Source: Marinirhabdus sp050859505
GTDB lineage: Bacteria; Bacteroidota; Bacteroidia; Flavobacteriales; Flavobacteriaceae
Direction: 5' to 3'
Assembly: GCF_050859505.1 (NCBI RefSeq)
Contig: NZ_CP193934.1
Coordinates: 2,852,001-2,916,000 of the forward strand
Length of the DNA: 64,000 bases
Shown: positions 1 to 8,569 of the stretch, piece after piece
Layout: the number at the start of each line of letters is the position of its first letter
Numbering within the stretch: the stretch's first letter is position 1
The notes under the pieces: generated by a model
Told to the model about the DNA's origin: nothing
What the model saw: only the letters and a program-made list of their open reading frames with translations
The model's database searches: none
Program-made: the position numbers and the translations under genes

Positions 1-431
1 TCTCCACCAAAGAGTCCGCGACCTAATTTTCTTGAAAATTCTATACCTATACTTACTCCTTTTGCAGCACAGAGAAAGGCATCTTTCTGGCAGATAAACT
101 TATTTCCAAATCTTGTTAAATCTATAGGGAGTATTTTTCCCGGGTATGGGGATGCAAAGTTTACTTGTTTTTTACCTACTCCTGTATTATAAAAGGCTGT
201 CATAAACAAACTTTCACCAGTAAGTAAGCGTTTACCGGCGCCAAACATTTTGCCCATAAAGCCTTTATCGTTTGCAGAACCATCACCAAAGATGGTTTCC
301 ATTTTAATGCCATCGTCCATCATCATAAAACTTCCTGCTTCGGCAATCACGCCTTCGTTGGGATCCAGTTCTATTTCTACGAATTGCATTTCTTCACCGT
401 GGATTTTATAATCTATTTCGTGTGCGTTCAT
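1..431 (-). CDS. TIGR00266/AIM24 family protein, 3' part cut by window edge
   Basis: The minus frame opens with ATG at 431-429 (MNAHEIDYKIHGEEMQFVEI) and runs without a stop to base 1, giving 143 residues of the N-terminal part. The pattern of VEIELDPNEGVIAEAGSFMMM followed by a TAFYN strand and a Cys-containing AFLCAAKGV segment matches the AIM24/TIGR00266 beta-sandwich family. Those proteins are usually about 220-270 residues, so roughly half is missing here. The family is widespread in bacteria but its biochemical role is unknown; the eukaryotic relative Aim24 is mitochondrial. The family call is by pattern recognition and fairly sure. Confidence 0.8.
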   Translation of the reverse strand, partial: MNAHEIDYKIHGEEMQFVEIELDPNEGVIAEAGSFMMMDDGIKMETIFGDGSANDKGFMGKMFGAGKRLLTGESLFMTAFYNTGVGKKQVNFASPYPGKILPIDLTRFGNKFICQKDAFLCAAKGVSIGIEFSRKLGRGLFGG

Positions 432-652
432 TTTTTTGAGTTTAGGAGTTTCGTTGCTTGCCTTTGGCTTCGCTATTTATGAGTTGAGTACTTTAGCGAA
501 TTGTTACATTTTCTATCTAAAAATTTATTTCAAAGAGATACGCTGGGAAACATCGAGACATTAGGAGACATCAATTATAAGTTCATTTACTTGCTTCTCA
601 ACCCTTCAACATTAAACTCCTCAACTAATTCACTAATTACCCAGGTATCTAA

Positions 653-1129
653 TTAACCATTCTTCCTCCTCACGGTCCATTCAAACTCAAATATCGAAAC
701 TGTGTCTCCCGCTTCATCTACTCCTTCGGCTTTCATCCAGCAGGTTTGACCTTCGCCAGTTTTTACGGTTGCTGAAATGGCTTTTTGTATGGCAATACCG
801 TCGCTACACGTAAAGGTGATTCTTCCTGTAGCCTTTTTGGTAAAAGTCGCTTTGTTATTTGCGACGAGCATCGAAACTTTAGCACCACGCTCTCGTATTT
901 GCGCCATTACCAATGCACCTGTACTTAATTCTGCTGCCATTCCCTGTACGGCCCAGAACATAGAATTAAATGGATTCTGGTTAATCCATTTCAATTTTAC
1001 AGAGGTTACACAGCTTTCTGCGGAAATTTTCTTCACACGTACTCCCGTAAAAAAGGCTGATGGAAGTTTCAGCATGGTAAAAGTGTTTATTTTTTTTGGA
1101 GACAACATGGTAAAGATTTGGATTTCCAA
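653..1129 (-). CDS. DUF4442 hotdog-fold protein
   Basis: A 158-residue protein with the DUF4442 pattern: the NPFNSMFWAVQGMAAELSTG helix, then GAKVSMLVANNKATFTKKA and the paired strands ending in FEFEWTVRRKNG. DUF4442 proteins have a hotdog (thioesterase-like) fold, but the usual catalytic residues are not well defined, so a substrate cannot be named. ATG codons at residue 1 (1129) and residue 8 (1108, MLSPKKINTF) are both possible; the shorter start resembles relatives more. The gene stands alone, with AIM24 on the same strand 221 bp downstream. Confidence 0.7.
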   Translation of the reverse strand: MEIQIFTMLSPKKINTFTMLKLPSAFFTGVRVKKISAESCVTSVKLKWINQNPFNSMFWAVQGMAAELSTGALVMAQIRERGAKVSMLVANNKATFTKKATGRITFTCSDGIAIQKAISATVKTGEGQTCWMKAEGVDEAGDTVSIFEFEWTVRRKNG

Positions 1130-1519
1130 CGAAGATACTTAATCTGTATTAAAAATTGCTCTCAGTTTGTTGAGTATGGAGATTCGTTAACTGGGTAACT
1201 GGGTAATTAGTCAAATGTGTAATTTATATTTCAATTAAACTCAAAATCGAGCTCCTTCCCTTAGCATCCTAATATTTTATTGAGTTTACAAAACTTAAAA
1301 GCGTTAAGGGAAGGTGGATTTCGGATAGATTTTAAATGGAATTAACATGCTTCAACCCGAAATTCGGAAGGGGTACAATTAGCAAGTAATAGTTGGGTTT
1401 CCCGATGTATTCAAGATTATCTTGAGACTGACAATTGTTAACGTTTTGTTAATTTTTAGTACTATGCGTAACATAATACCAAGTAATAGACATATATTTG
1501 TATAAGAAATTAATGAACT
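1130..1519. other. Intergenic region between divergent genes
   Basis: This 390-bp gap separates the minus-strand DUF4442 gene from the plus-strand DUF4870 operon, so it should contain promoters for both. I see a good Bacteroidota -7 element on the plus strand (entered separately) but no ORF, RNA gene or strong hairpin. Confidence 0.5.
1493..1500 (+). promoter_or_regulatory. Candidate -7 promoter element (TATATTTG)
   Basis: TATATTTG fits the Bacteroidota consensus TAnnTTTG exactly and lies 19 bp before the ATG of the DUF4870 operon. A -33 TTG at the usual spacing is not obvious; the nearest TTTG (1445-1448) is too far upstream. The call therefore rests on the -7 element and its position. Confidence 0.4.
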
Positions 1520-2020
1520 ATGGAAACTACTCTTTCAGAAAATGATAAAAATGTAGCTGCGGTAACGCACTTGTCCACATTTTCAAAATACTTTATACCC
1601 TTTGGTAATTTTATCTTTCCGCTCCTATTATGGACGGTAAATAAAGAAAGACCCTTTGTAAATGAACACGGCAGACAGGCGCTCAATTTCCAGTTGAGTA
1701 TTTTGGTTTATACAATTTTAGTAGGAGTTGCCTGCTTGCCGTTCTTTATCATTTTTGCGACCGACTTTATATCTTTAGTTGATGCAATGGAAAGTCAGTA
1801 TCGCGAAGTTTCGGTACAAAATATTAAGAATTTTTCTGGATATATCATCCTCTTCGGCATTGTAGCCCTACTGTTATTAGGTCTCTTTGTGTTTGAACTG
1901 TACGCCATTATTACGGCTACTACAAAAGCATCTCGAGGAGAACTCTATAAATACCCGTTTACCATCCCATTTTTAAAACCACAACCATTAAAACCTCAGG
2001 AACATGAACACATTAATTAG
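1520..2020 (+). CDS. DUF4870 domain membrane protein
   Basis: A 166-residue protein. The N-terminal HLSTFSKYFIPFGNFIFPLL, then NKERPFVNEHGRQALNFQLS and three hydrophobic segments (about 20-38, 58-80 and 108-135), match the DUF4870 (Tic20-like) family of small inner-membrane proteins of unknown function. It is the first gene of a tight operon with a small ORF, a PadR regulator and a PspC-domain protein. In flavobacteria this grouping suggests an envelope-stress or membrane-homeostasis module, which is inference from context. The end overlaps the next ORF by 17 bp. Confidence 0.75.
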   Translation: METTLSENDKNVAAVTHLSTFSKYFIPFGNFIFPLLLWTVNKERPFVNEHGRQALNFQLSILVYTILVGVACLPFFIIFATDFISLVDAMESQYREVSVQNIKNFSGYIILFGIVALLLLGLFVFELYAIITATTKASRGELYKYPFTIPFLKPQPLKPQEHEHIN

Positions 2021-2210
2021 CATTGTAATGGCCATCGTACTCAATTTTTTGGGTGTAGAAGTTCAGGAACGGAAACTAGCGGCCAACGCACAGACAGAAA
2101 TCACTGAACAAATTAGCGTTACTGAATGCGCTAAAATTTCAGCAGATAAAAAAGATACAAGTATTGCAACATCAATCAGAATCGAACATAAATGTAAACT
2201 AAGCAAATGA
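2004..2210 (+). CDS. Small hypothetical protein in DUF4870-PadR operon
   Basis: A 68-residue ORF starting inside the end of the DUF4870 gene and overlapping the PadR start by 4 bp (ATGA). It has a short hydrophobic N-terminus (ISIVMAIVLNFLGVEV) that could be a membrane anchor or signal, followed by a polar, Thr/Ser/Lys-rich tail with two cysteines. I recognise no family. Translational overlap at both ends argues that it is really translated. Confidence 0.55.
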   Translation: MNTLISIVMAIVLNFLGVEVQERKLAANAQTEITEQISVTECAKISADKKDTSIATSIRIEHKCKLSK

Positions 2211-2545
2211 AGATCGAAAACACAAAAGCGCAAATGCGCAAAGGGGTTTTAGAGTATTGCATCCTATCTATATTACAAGATGGAGAAGCATATACCAGTG
2301 ACATACTGGATACCCTTAAAGACGCAAAAATGCTTGTGGTAGAAGGCACCATTTATCCGTTACTTACACGGTTAAAAAATGCAGGGCTCCTCGCCTACCG
2401 CTGGGAAGAATCTACCAGTGGTCCCCCACGCAAGTATTATGAACTTACAGAAACAGGCACTCTGTTCTTAAACGAATTAACTACCACCTGGGGCGAATTG
2501 CAACAGGCCGTAACTATAGTAACCAGCACAACCTCTAAGAAATGA
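2207..2545 (+). CDS. PadR family transcriptional regulator
   Basis: A 112-residue winged-helix protein with the PadR signature: LEYCILSILQDGEAYTSDIL, then VVEGTIYPLLTRLKNAGLL and GPPRKYYELTETG in the wing. At this length it lacks the long C-terminal dimerization domain of PadR-s2 proteins. It overlaps both neighbours by 4 bp (ATGA). The pairing of PadR with a downstream PspC-domain gene is common in Bacteroidota, so it probably autoregulates this operon. Confidence 0.88.
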   Translation: MKIENTKAQMRKGVLEYCILSILQDGEAYTSDILDTLKDAKMLVVEGTIYPLLTRLKNAGLLAYRWEESTSGPPRKYYELTETGTLFLNELTTTWGELQQAVTIVTSTTSKK

Positions 2546-4293
2546 AAAAGACAGTAAACATAAATCTAGCCGGCACGTTCTTTCATATAGATGAGGATGC
2601 CTTTGGCAAACTTTCACGCTACCTCGATGCCATAAAGAAGTCGTTGAGCGACCCCCAGGGAAAAGACGAAATTATACGTGATATTGAAGCGCGGATTTCT
2701 GAATTATTTTCAGAAAAAATTGAATCCACCTCACAGGTAATTAGTATTAAAGAGCTGGACGAAGTAATCACCGTCATGGGACAACCTGAAGATTATCGTG
2801 TAGACGAAGAAATTTTCGAAGACACTCCACCTAGTTACACTAGTAGCAGAAGAGACCGAACCACTACGTCGCACCAGCAATTGTTTCGAGATGTGGACAA
2901 TAAATTTATTTCTGGAGTTTCTTCAGGATTGTCGCATTACTTGAAAATAGATGCTATTTGGGTACGATTACTTTGGATTTTACTCACCATTCTTACCAGC
3001 GGAACATTTATTATTATTTATATCCTATTTTGGATCTTGGTTCCGGCGGCACTCACCACTTCAGAAAAACTGAAAATGAGCGGCGAGGCTGTGACCATAT
3101 CGAACATTGAAAAAAAATTCAAGGAAGGGTATGATACCGTTGCAGATCGAGTGAAAAATGCAGACTACGACAAATTTGGACAAAAAGTTGGGAATGGTGC
3201 CGTAACATTTGTTGAAACACTGGGTAATATCCTCCTTACCATTCTCAAAATATTTGTTAAGTTTTTTGGTATTATTTTAATTTTAATTGGTCTTTCAGTA
3301 TTAATAAGCCTAATTATTAGCTTATTCACCTTAGGAACTATAGACCTTTGGGGCACTGGAGAAGTGTTGGATTATATTAATCTCGTAGATACTTCTAATA
3401 GTCCTATCTGGTTAGTATCATTACTTGCCTTTCTAGCAGTAGGGATTCCGTTTTTTGTGATCTTTATTCTAGGACTTAAATTACTGGTAACTAATTTAAA
3501 ATCTATTGGTACCAAAGCTAAAATTATTCTTTTAGTTCTTTGGGTAGCATCCTTGGTAGGCCTTGGAATTCTAGGGGTTCGTCAAGCTACGGAAAAAGCC
3601 TATAACGGCGAGGTAATTACTGAAGAAAAACTACCAGTCCGTACAGGTGATACCGTTCGTATCGCCATGCGAGCTAATACTCAATATGATGTGTATGTGT
3701 CTAAAAATGGCGGCGTAGAGATAAAATATGATGAAAACGATCAAAAAATAATTTACAGTAACGACATTCGGTTAATTGTAAAATCTACGACCGATAGTGT
3801 TGCAAAAATTATAATAGACAAGAATGCTGAAGGCAATAGCTTTCTCAATGCAAAAAAGCGTGCCGAAGCTATTGAGTACAATTATGCTTTCGAAAACGAA
3901 ACCTTATTTCTGGATGGGTATTTTTTAACCAATTTTGAAAATAAATACCGTGACCAGGAGATAGAAATCACGCTTTTTTTACCAGAAGGAAGCATTCTGG
4001 TTGCTGAAGATAACACCTACTCCTATCATAGAAACGACTCACGTCACAACGATATCCTGCACAATGGCATGGAAGGTAAATCGCTTTTAATTCTGAAAAA
4101 CAAAACCCAATGTCTGGACTGTCCGGAAGATCAAATAATGGACGATTCTAACGAAATGGATACCTCAGCTACAGGAGATTGGAAACAAGATGTTGAAAAA
4201 GAATTCACAGACGATACGCAAACTGAAATAAAAGTAATAAAAGTTGATAGTGTGAAAACATCTATTCCAGTAAAAGTGACTGATTCTATTTAA
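2542..4293 (+). CDS. PspC domain-containing membrane protein
   Basis: A 583-residue protein. The N-terminal region (1-90, MKKTVNINLAGTFFHIDEDA) is the conserved head seen before PspC domains in Bacteroidota. Residues about 112-172 form the PspC domain (NKFISGVSSGLSHYLKID, then two hydrophobic helices). Further membrane segments lie near 235-265, 290-315 and 325-345. The C-terminal 230 residues look extracytoplasmic and rich in beta strands, ending acidic. PspC relates to phage-shock/membrane stress responses; with PadR directly upstream it probably acts as a membrane sensor or effector. Confidence 0.85.
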   Translation: MKKTVNINLAGTFFHIDEDAFGKLSRYLDAIKKSLSDPQGKDEIIRDIEARISELFSEKIESTSQVISIKELDEVITVMGQPEDYRVDEEIFEDTPPSYTSSRRDRTTTSHQQLFRDVDNKFISGVSSGLSHYLKIDAIWVRLLWILLTILTSGTFIIIYILFWILVPAALTTSEKLKMSGEAVTISNIEKKFKEGYDTVADRVKNADYDKFGQKVGNGAVTFVETLGNILLTILKIFVKFFGIILILIGLSVLISLIISLFTLGTIDLWGTGEVLDYINLVDTSNSPIWLVSLLAFLAVGIPFFVIFILGLKLLVTNLKSIGTKAKIILLVLWVASLVGLGILGVRQATEKAYNGEVITEEKLPVRTGDTVRIAMRANTQYDVYVSKNGGVEIKYDENDQKIIYSNDIRLIVKSTTDSVAKIIIDKNAEGNSFLNAKKRAEAIEYNYAFENETLFLDGYFLTNFENKYRDQEIEITLFLPEGSILVAEDNTYSYHRNDSRHNDILHNGMEGKSLLILKNKTQCLDCPEDQIMDDSNEMDTSATGDWKQDVEKEFTDDTQTEIKVIKVDSVKTSIPVKVTDSI

Positions 4294-4320
4294 ATTAAAA
4301 ACAACCAAAAATTCAAAATC

Positions 4321-5049
4321 ATGAAAACTCTAAAAATAATCTTGCTCACCATAGCAACCGTAACTCTAACCTCTTGTCATTTCGACATGAACTTTGGCCA
4401 GACCGATGGCAACGGAAATGTAACCACTGAAACCAGAAACGTCTCCGAAGATTTTACTAAAGTTCGTGGTAGTGCAGGGCTGGATGTATACCTTACAAAA
4501 GGAACTACAGCTAGCATTAAAGTAGAAGCAGATGAAAATTTACAAGAAATAATTTCAACCGAAATCACTAATGGAAAGCTTCACGTTACAACAAGTGACC
4601 ATCATAATATTGGTAGAGCCAAAGCGAAAAAAGTATACATAACCTATGTTTCTTTAGACGAAGTAGCCTCTTCCAGCGGAGCAGATGTTGTTGTAAATGG
4701 TATTCTGGAAGCAGAAAATTTAACCTTAGATTCCAGCAGTGGATCAGATCTTGACGTAGAAGTATTTGCAAAAACACTGTATATAGATTGTAGTAGCGGG
4801 GCAGATATTAAAGTTTCAGGAAAAGCATCACAACTTACGGCAGATGCCTCTAGCGGCAGCGAAATTAACGCTAAAGACTTATTAGTAATAAACTGCAAAG
4901 CCGAAGTTTCCAGCGGAGCAGATATTACGGTAAACGTAAAAGAAAGTCTGGAAGTAGACGCTTCCAGCGGTGGTGATGTAAATTACTATGGAAACCCTAC
5001 TGCCGTGAAAAATAACAGCGGTAAGTCTGGAAGCGTACGTAAAATGTAA
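4321..5049 (+). CDS. Head GIN domain (DUF2807) lipoprotein
   Basis: A 242-residue protein with a lipoprotein signal (VTLTSCHF, lipid Cys at 19). Residues 40-240 contain repeated SSGAD/SSGSD motifs (SSGADVVVNGILEAENLTLD, SSGSDLDVE, SSGADIKVSG, SSGSEINAK and so on) typical of the beta-helical putative auto-transporter adhesin head GIN domain. It lies 27 bp after the PspC gene, with which head-GIN proteins often co-occur. It is presumably anchored in a membrane and exposed outside the cytoplasm; its binding partner is unknown. Confidence 0.85.
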   Translation: MKTLKIILLTIATVTLTSCHFDMNFGQTDGNGNVTTETRNVSEDFTKVRGSAGLDVYLTKGTTASIKVEADENLQEIISTEITNGKLHVTTSDHHNIGRAKAKKVYITYVSLDEVASSSGADVVVNGILEAENLTLDSSSGSDLDVEVFAKTLYIDCSSGADIKVSGKASQLTADASSGSEINAKDLLVINCKAEVSSGADITVNVKESLEVDASSGGDVNYYGNPTAVKNNSGKSGSVRKM

Positions 5050-5077
5050 CAAAGAAGCTATCGGCTATAATAGCCGG

Positions 5078-5118
5078 ATCCGTCTTGGTTTGTGTATTGA
5101 ATCGGGACGGATTTTTTT
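5078..5118 (+). terminator. Rho-independent terminator after head GIN gene
   Basis: ATCCGTC (5078-5084) pairs with GACGGAT (5106-5112) across a long loop and is followed directly by a T run. A second small palindrome, CGGCTATAATAGCCG, sits at 5062-5076. The position 28 bp after the stop supports termination of the PadR/PspC operon. Confidence 0.6.
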
Positions 5119-5131
5119 AAAACATCAACTT

Positions 5132-5620
5132 ATGAAATATATACTACAAATTTTAGTCCTACTCATCTCCATAACCTGTTTTGCCCAGGTTGAAAAAACT
5201 TCAGAATTATACCTGCAAATGAAGCAGATGGACAGTATTGTTTTTGACGCTGGTTTCAACAACTGCGATTTAATAGGCTTAGAGCTAATACTTTCGGAAG
5301 ATTTAGAATTTTACCATGATATTGGTGGCATTCAAGATAAAGCAGAATTTATGGAAGCCATAGCAAAAAATATCTGTGGAAATCCTTCAGGAAAACTAAC
5401 ACGGGAGTTAATTAAGGGAAGTTTAGAAGTGTTTCCACTTAAAAATAACACTATCCTTTACGGTGCATATGTAAACGGTGAACACGAGTTTTTTCGGAAG
5501 GAAACAGACAAGAAACTACTAAAAACGGGGTATGCAAAATTCAGTTCCTATTACGAGCTACAAAACGATGCCTGGAAGCTGAAGAGAGTGTTTAGCTTTG
5601 ACCATAAGACAGCAAATTAA
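5132..5620 (+). CDS. Secreted NTF2-like (DUF4440-type) protein
   Basis: Starting at 5132 gives a clean signal peptide (MKYILQILVLLISITCFAQ). The earlier in-frame start at 5090 lies inside the upstream terminator, so I reject it. The mature part, about 143 residues, has the pattern of SnoaL/NTF2-like proteins: an N-terminal helix around a MDSIVFDAGFNNCDL segment, then EDLEFYHDIGG and DKAEFMEAIAKN, and late beta strands (YAKFSSYYELQNDAWKLKRV). It is probably periplasmic. The substrate is unknown; the fold can be catalytic or purely ligand-binding. Confidence 0.7.
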   Translation: MKYILQILVLLISITCFAQVEKTSELYLQMKQMDSIVFDAGFNNCDLIGLELILSEDLEFYHDIGGIQDKAEFMEAIAKNICGNPSGKLTRELIKGSLEVFPLKNNTILYGAYVNGEHEFFRKETDKKLLKTGYAKFSSYYELQNDAWKLKRVFSFDHKTAN

Positions 5621-5643
5621 TTTATAAAATTGATGCTAATACT

Positions 5644-5673
5644 AAAAAAAGCCGCTAGATAGCGGCTTTTTTA
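5644..5673. terminator. Bidirectional terminator between NTF2-like gene and trxB
   Basis: GCCGCT (5651-5656), an AGAT loop and AGCGGC (5661-5666), with an A run before and a T run after, so it can work on both strands. It sits between two convergent genes. Confidence 0.85.
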
Positions 5674-5695
5674 TACTATTATTTTAAAAATGGTT

Positions 5696-6673
5696 TTAAT
5701 ACATTGGTGTATTAATTTCTTCAACGCTATCGATACTTACCAAATAACGTTCTGCGTCCAATGCAGCCATACATCCTGTACCTGCTGCAGTTACAGCCTG
5801 ACGATACTCTTTATCCTGTACATCGCCACTGGCAAAAACGCCTGGTTTGTTGGTTTTTGTGGATTTTCCTTTGGTAATTAGATACCCGGTATCGTCCATG
5901 GTTAATTGTCCTTTAAAAATATCGGTATTTGGTTTGTGACCAATCGCGATAAATAACCCAGTGATTGCTATTTCTTCTTTCTCACCCGTTTCGTTATTTT
6001 TCATTCGCAAACCTTCAACTACCATATCTCCTAGCACTTCGTCTACTTCGGTATTATAACGTAGCTCTATATTTTTGGTAGAAGTAACACGATGTTGCAT
6101 CGCCTTAGAAGCTTTCATATGATCTTTTCGCACTAGCATAGTTACCTTATTGCAAATATTTGCGAGATACGTAGCTTCTTCAGCGGCGGTATCTCCAGCT
6201 CCAACAATAGCTACATCCTGCCCTTTATAGAAAAATCCATCACAAACGGCACAGGCAGAAACGCCTCCGCCACGTAACTTTTGTTCGCTAGGTAATCCTA
6301 GATATTTTGCAGTTGCCCCAGTTGATATAATAACTGTTTCGGCTTCTATTTGAGTAGCATTATCTACAGTTACTTTATGAATCCCTCCTACTTCGTCGCT
6401 AAAGTCTACGGCAGTTACCATTCCAATACGCACTTGGGTTCCAAAACGTTCTGCTTGTTGTTGTAGTTGCACCATCATGGTGGGACCATCAATACCATCC
6501 GGATATCCAGGGAAATTATCTACTTCGGTAGTGGTAGTTAACTGGCCGCCAGGTTCCATTCCTGTGTACATAATAGGTTTCAGGTCTGCTCTAGCTGCAT
6601 AAATAGCGGCGGTATATCCTGCTGGTCCGGAACCAATAATCAAACATTTTATTCTTTCTACTGTATCACTCAT
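5696..6673 (-). CDS. trxB: Thioredoxin-disulfide reductase
   Basis: A 325-residue FAD/NADPH enzyme that reduces thioredoxin in the cytoplasm. It has the FAD-binding GSGPAG (14-19), the redox pair C141-x-x-C144 (CAVCDG), the NADPH site GAGDTA (158-163) and the C-terminal ASGDV motif. The length is normal for the family. It is a single gene with its own terminator. A second, fused TrxB-like domain occurs in the island at 52.2-53.6 kb, so this copy is likely the housekeeping one. Confidence 0.97.
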   Translation of the reverse strand: MSDTVERIKCLIIGSGPAGYTAAIYAARADLKPIMYTGMEPGGQLTTTTEVDNFPGYPDGIDGPTMMVQLQQQAERFGTQVRIGMVTAVDFSDEVGGIHKVTVDNATQIEAETVIISTGATAKYLGLPSEQKLRGGGVSACAVCDGFFYKGQDVAIVGAGDTAAEEATYLANICNKVTMLVRKDHMKASKAMQHRVTSTKNIELRYNTEVDEVLGDMVVEGLRMKNNETGEKEEIAITGLFIAIGHKPNTDIFKGQLTMDDTGYLITKGKSTKTNKPGVFASGDVQDKEYRQAVTAAGTGCMAALDAERYLVSIDSVEEINTPMY

Positions 6674-6776
6674 AATAGGATTGTCTTTGTAAAATTTTAG
6701 AATGTAAAAATAGCAAGAATGTAGAAAACCCTAGTCCAAAAGTTATTAAGAATTATAATGAGCTTATCACCTACGC

Positions 6777-7229
6777 TTATGAGCGTATTTTCGGGAAGAA
6801 TCTGCCTGTTTTCTTTATATATGCTGAATATTCCTGGTACCGCTGTAACAACAACTTTTCTTCTAAATTAGATTTAAAATAGAGTACCAAAGCAAGTAAA
6901 ATGACAATGATAATTTTAAAAAGTGAGAATGAATAGATTCCAAAAGCAAAAAATGAAAGTAAAATACCAGAATAAATAGGATGTCTTATATAGCTATAAA
7001 CACCTGTAGACACCAAGTTTGAATCTTTCTTTGGCGTTGGATACGGTGTTAGATTGTCACTCATACTTAAAATTCCCCACACTATTATGAGCAAGCCTAC
7101 AATACAAAATACCAGGGATGGATATATAATCCAATTTGGCAAATTAATTTGCAACCATCCCCAATCCATAAAATAGAATGCGAAAAGTAAAAACTGAATA
7201 ACTAGAAAAAAAATATCTCTTTTATACAC
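6777..7229 (-). CDS. Isoprenylcysteine methyltransferase-like membrane protein
   Basis: A 150-residue integral membrane protein with about four hydrophobic segments and the PEMT/ICMT family signature near residues 78-100 (YSYIRHPIYSGILL), then a C-terminal basic region with EEKLLLQRYQEY. The RHP...Y motif and the late Glu are the S-adenosylmethionine-binding features of this family. The true acceptor in bacteria is usually unknown. It stands alone downstream of a long intergenic region. Confidence 0.75.
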   Translation of the reverse strand: MYKRDIFFLVIQFLLFAFYFMDWGWLQINLPNWIIYPSLVFCIVGLLIIVWGILSMSDNLTPYPTPKKDSNLVSTGVYSYIRHPIYSGILLSFFAFGIYSFSLFKIIIVILLALVLYFKSNLEEKLLLQRYQEYSAYIKKTGRFFPKIRS

Positions 7230-7694
7230 GATAAAATTTAAACATATATCAAAAATAATATTTTGAGCGTATTAAAAACGCACATAACTGTAAGACTTTT
7301 ACTACAATAAGCTTTTGTAGTATTTAAAATTTTAAAAATGTTATTTTAGGTTTTTCTATAAAATCTAAAATTCGCTTTTAACTATAAATACGAAGCATTA
7401 CTACCTCAATAATCATGTGTTACTTCAGTAGGGTGCCAAACTATATGAGTATTACTAAATAGAGTGCTTTTTTACTTAAGAATTTCATACTTGGCAATAC
7501 TTAGCTTGTATTCTTAAACCCTTTAGAATAAGAATATAAAATTCCTTTATTAAAATCGAGCCCTTTGGATAGTCTCAGAAAAATGAAATGTAAAATAGTT
7601 CCATCAGATTAGAAACTTTTACTAACAATGTGGTTTTGAAGTTGTAGAGTCAACTATTAATCGTAATATTGCAATAAATTAATAAAAGAATATA
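7230..7694. other. Divergent intergenic region upstream of arsenic operon
   Basis: This 465-bp gap has no ORF of note. A minus-strand TATTTTTG at 7250-7257 could be the -7 element of the methyltransferase-like gene. The right end holds a dyad that I propose as an ArsR operator (entered separately). Nothing else is recognisable. Confidence 0.4.
7660..7675. promoter_or_regulatory. Candidate ArsR operator 1
   Basis: ATCGTAATATTGCAAT is an imperfect dyad (12 of 16 positions symmetric) 19 bp before the arsR start. A related sequence, ATCGTATAATCGCA, lies before the second gene of the operon. The spacing suits autoregulation by ArsR. This is inference from sequence alone. Confidence 0.4.
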
Positions 7695-8027
7695 ATGGGA
7701 GTCACAAAAACCGAAATGTTTACCAATCAACAAAATGAAATTGCACGGTTTGCAAAAGTTTTTGGTCATCCTGCAAGAGTATCCATTTTACAATACTTAT
7801 TTAAAATTGACTCTTGTGTTTGCGGAGATCTAGTAACCGAAATAGGACTGGCTCAACCCACCATATCACAGCATTTAAAAGAACTGAAATATTTAGGATT
7901 AATTAAAGGAAACGTAGAAGGAACAAGCGTTTGTTATTGTATAAATAAAGAAAACTGGACCGCTATGAAAGAAATGATGTTGCAGTTTCTAAATCAGGAT
8001 ATTTCAAAAACAGAAGAATGTTGTTAA
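7695..8027 (+). CDS. arsR: ArsR family arsenic-responsive repressor
   Basis: A 110-residue winged-helix repressor. It has FGHPARVSILQYL, the C41-V-C43 metalloid-binding motif at the start of the recognition region (CVCGDL), the helix QPTISQHLKELKYLGLI, and a wing around EGTSVCYCIN. It ends in a vicinal cysteine pair (C109, C110) that might add to metalloid binding. Members of this family leave DNA when As(III) or Sb(III) binds. It leads the arsenic operon, and candidate operators occur before this gene and before the next. Confidence 0.92.
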   Translation: MGVTKTEMFTNQQNEIARFAKVFGHPARVSILQYLFKIDSCVCGDLVTEIGLAQPTISQHLKELKYLGLIKGNVEGTSVCYCINKENWTAMKEMMLQFLNQDISKTEECC

Positions 8028-8045
8028 AAAAAATTGAACTAATTA

Positions 8046-8059
8046 ATCGTATAATCGCA
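8046..8059. promoter_or_regulatory. Candidate ArsR operator 2
   Basis: ATCGTATAATCGCA, preceded by the same ATTA context as operator 1, lies 15 bp before the DUF6428 gene. The shared ATCGTA...GCA core with 7660-7675 suggests a second ArsR site inside the operon. Not proven. Confidence 0.35.
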
Positions 8060-8074
8060 CTAAACAAATAAGCT

Positions 8075-8542
8075 ATGAAACTATCAGAAGTAAAAAGCAA
8101 ATTGAATGAATTAAAAACCATTTCATTCCAGTTACCTAACGGAGAATTGGTGCCGAATCATTTTCATGTTACAGAGGTTGGAAAAATTTCGAAACATTTT
8201 ATTGATTGTGGTGGAACCGTCCGTAAAGAAGAAGTAGCTAACTTTCAACTTTGGAATGCAAACGACTACGATCACAGGTTGCATCCTGAAAAACTATTAG
8301 ACATTATATCGCTTTCAGAAAAGATTTTAAGTATTGAAGATTTAGAAATAGAAGTGGAATATCAAGCCGATACGATTGGAAAATTCGGATTGGATTTTGA
8401 TGGAACACATTTTTTATTGACTAGCAAGCATACAGACTGTTTAGCAAAAGACCAATGTGGTATTCCTGTAGAAAAACCTAAGCTGCAGCTAGCCAATTTA
8501 AACAATGAATCTTGTTGTTCACCAGAAGGTAACTGTTGCTAA
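8075..8542 (+). CDS. DUF6428 protein with ArsD-like cysteine tail
   Basis: A 155-residue protein that matches DUF6428, found in ars operons of Bacteroidota (HFHVTEVGKISKHFIDCGGT, then QLWNANDYDHRLHPEKLL). The last nine residues place two vicinal cysteine pairs at 147-148 and 154-155, a CC-x5-CC arrangement. That spacing equals the C-terminal pairs of the arsenite chaperone ArsD (112/113 and 119/120 in the R773 protein). Further cysteines lie at about 49, 129 and 135. I infer As(III) binding or hand-over to the ACR3 pump; the fold itself is not ArsD. Confidence 0.75.
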   Translation: MKLSEVKSKLNELKTISFQLPNGELVPNHFHVTEVGKISKHFIDCGGTVRKEEVANFQLWNANDYDHRLHPEKLLDIISLSEKILSIEDLEIEVEYQADTIGKFGLDFDGTHFLLTSKHTDCLAKDQCGIPVEKPKLQLANLNNESCCSPEGNCC

Positions 8543-8569
8543 TTAGTATACAACTAAAACTTCAAACTA

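Noticed and set aside
777..1142. 121-codon plus-strand ORF
   Set aside because: Antisense shadow of the DUF4442 gene.
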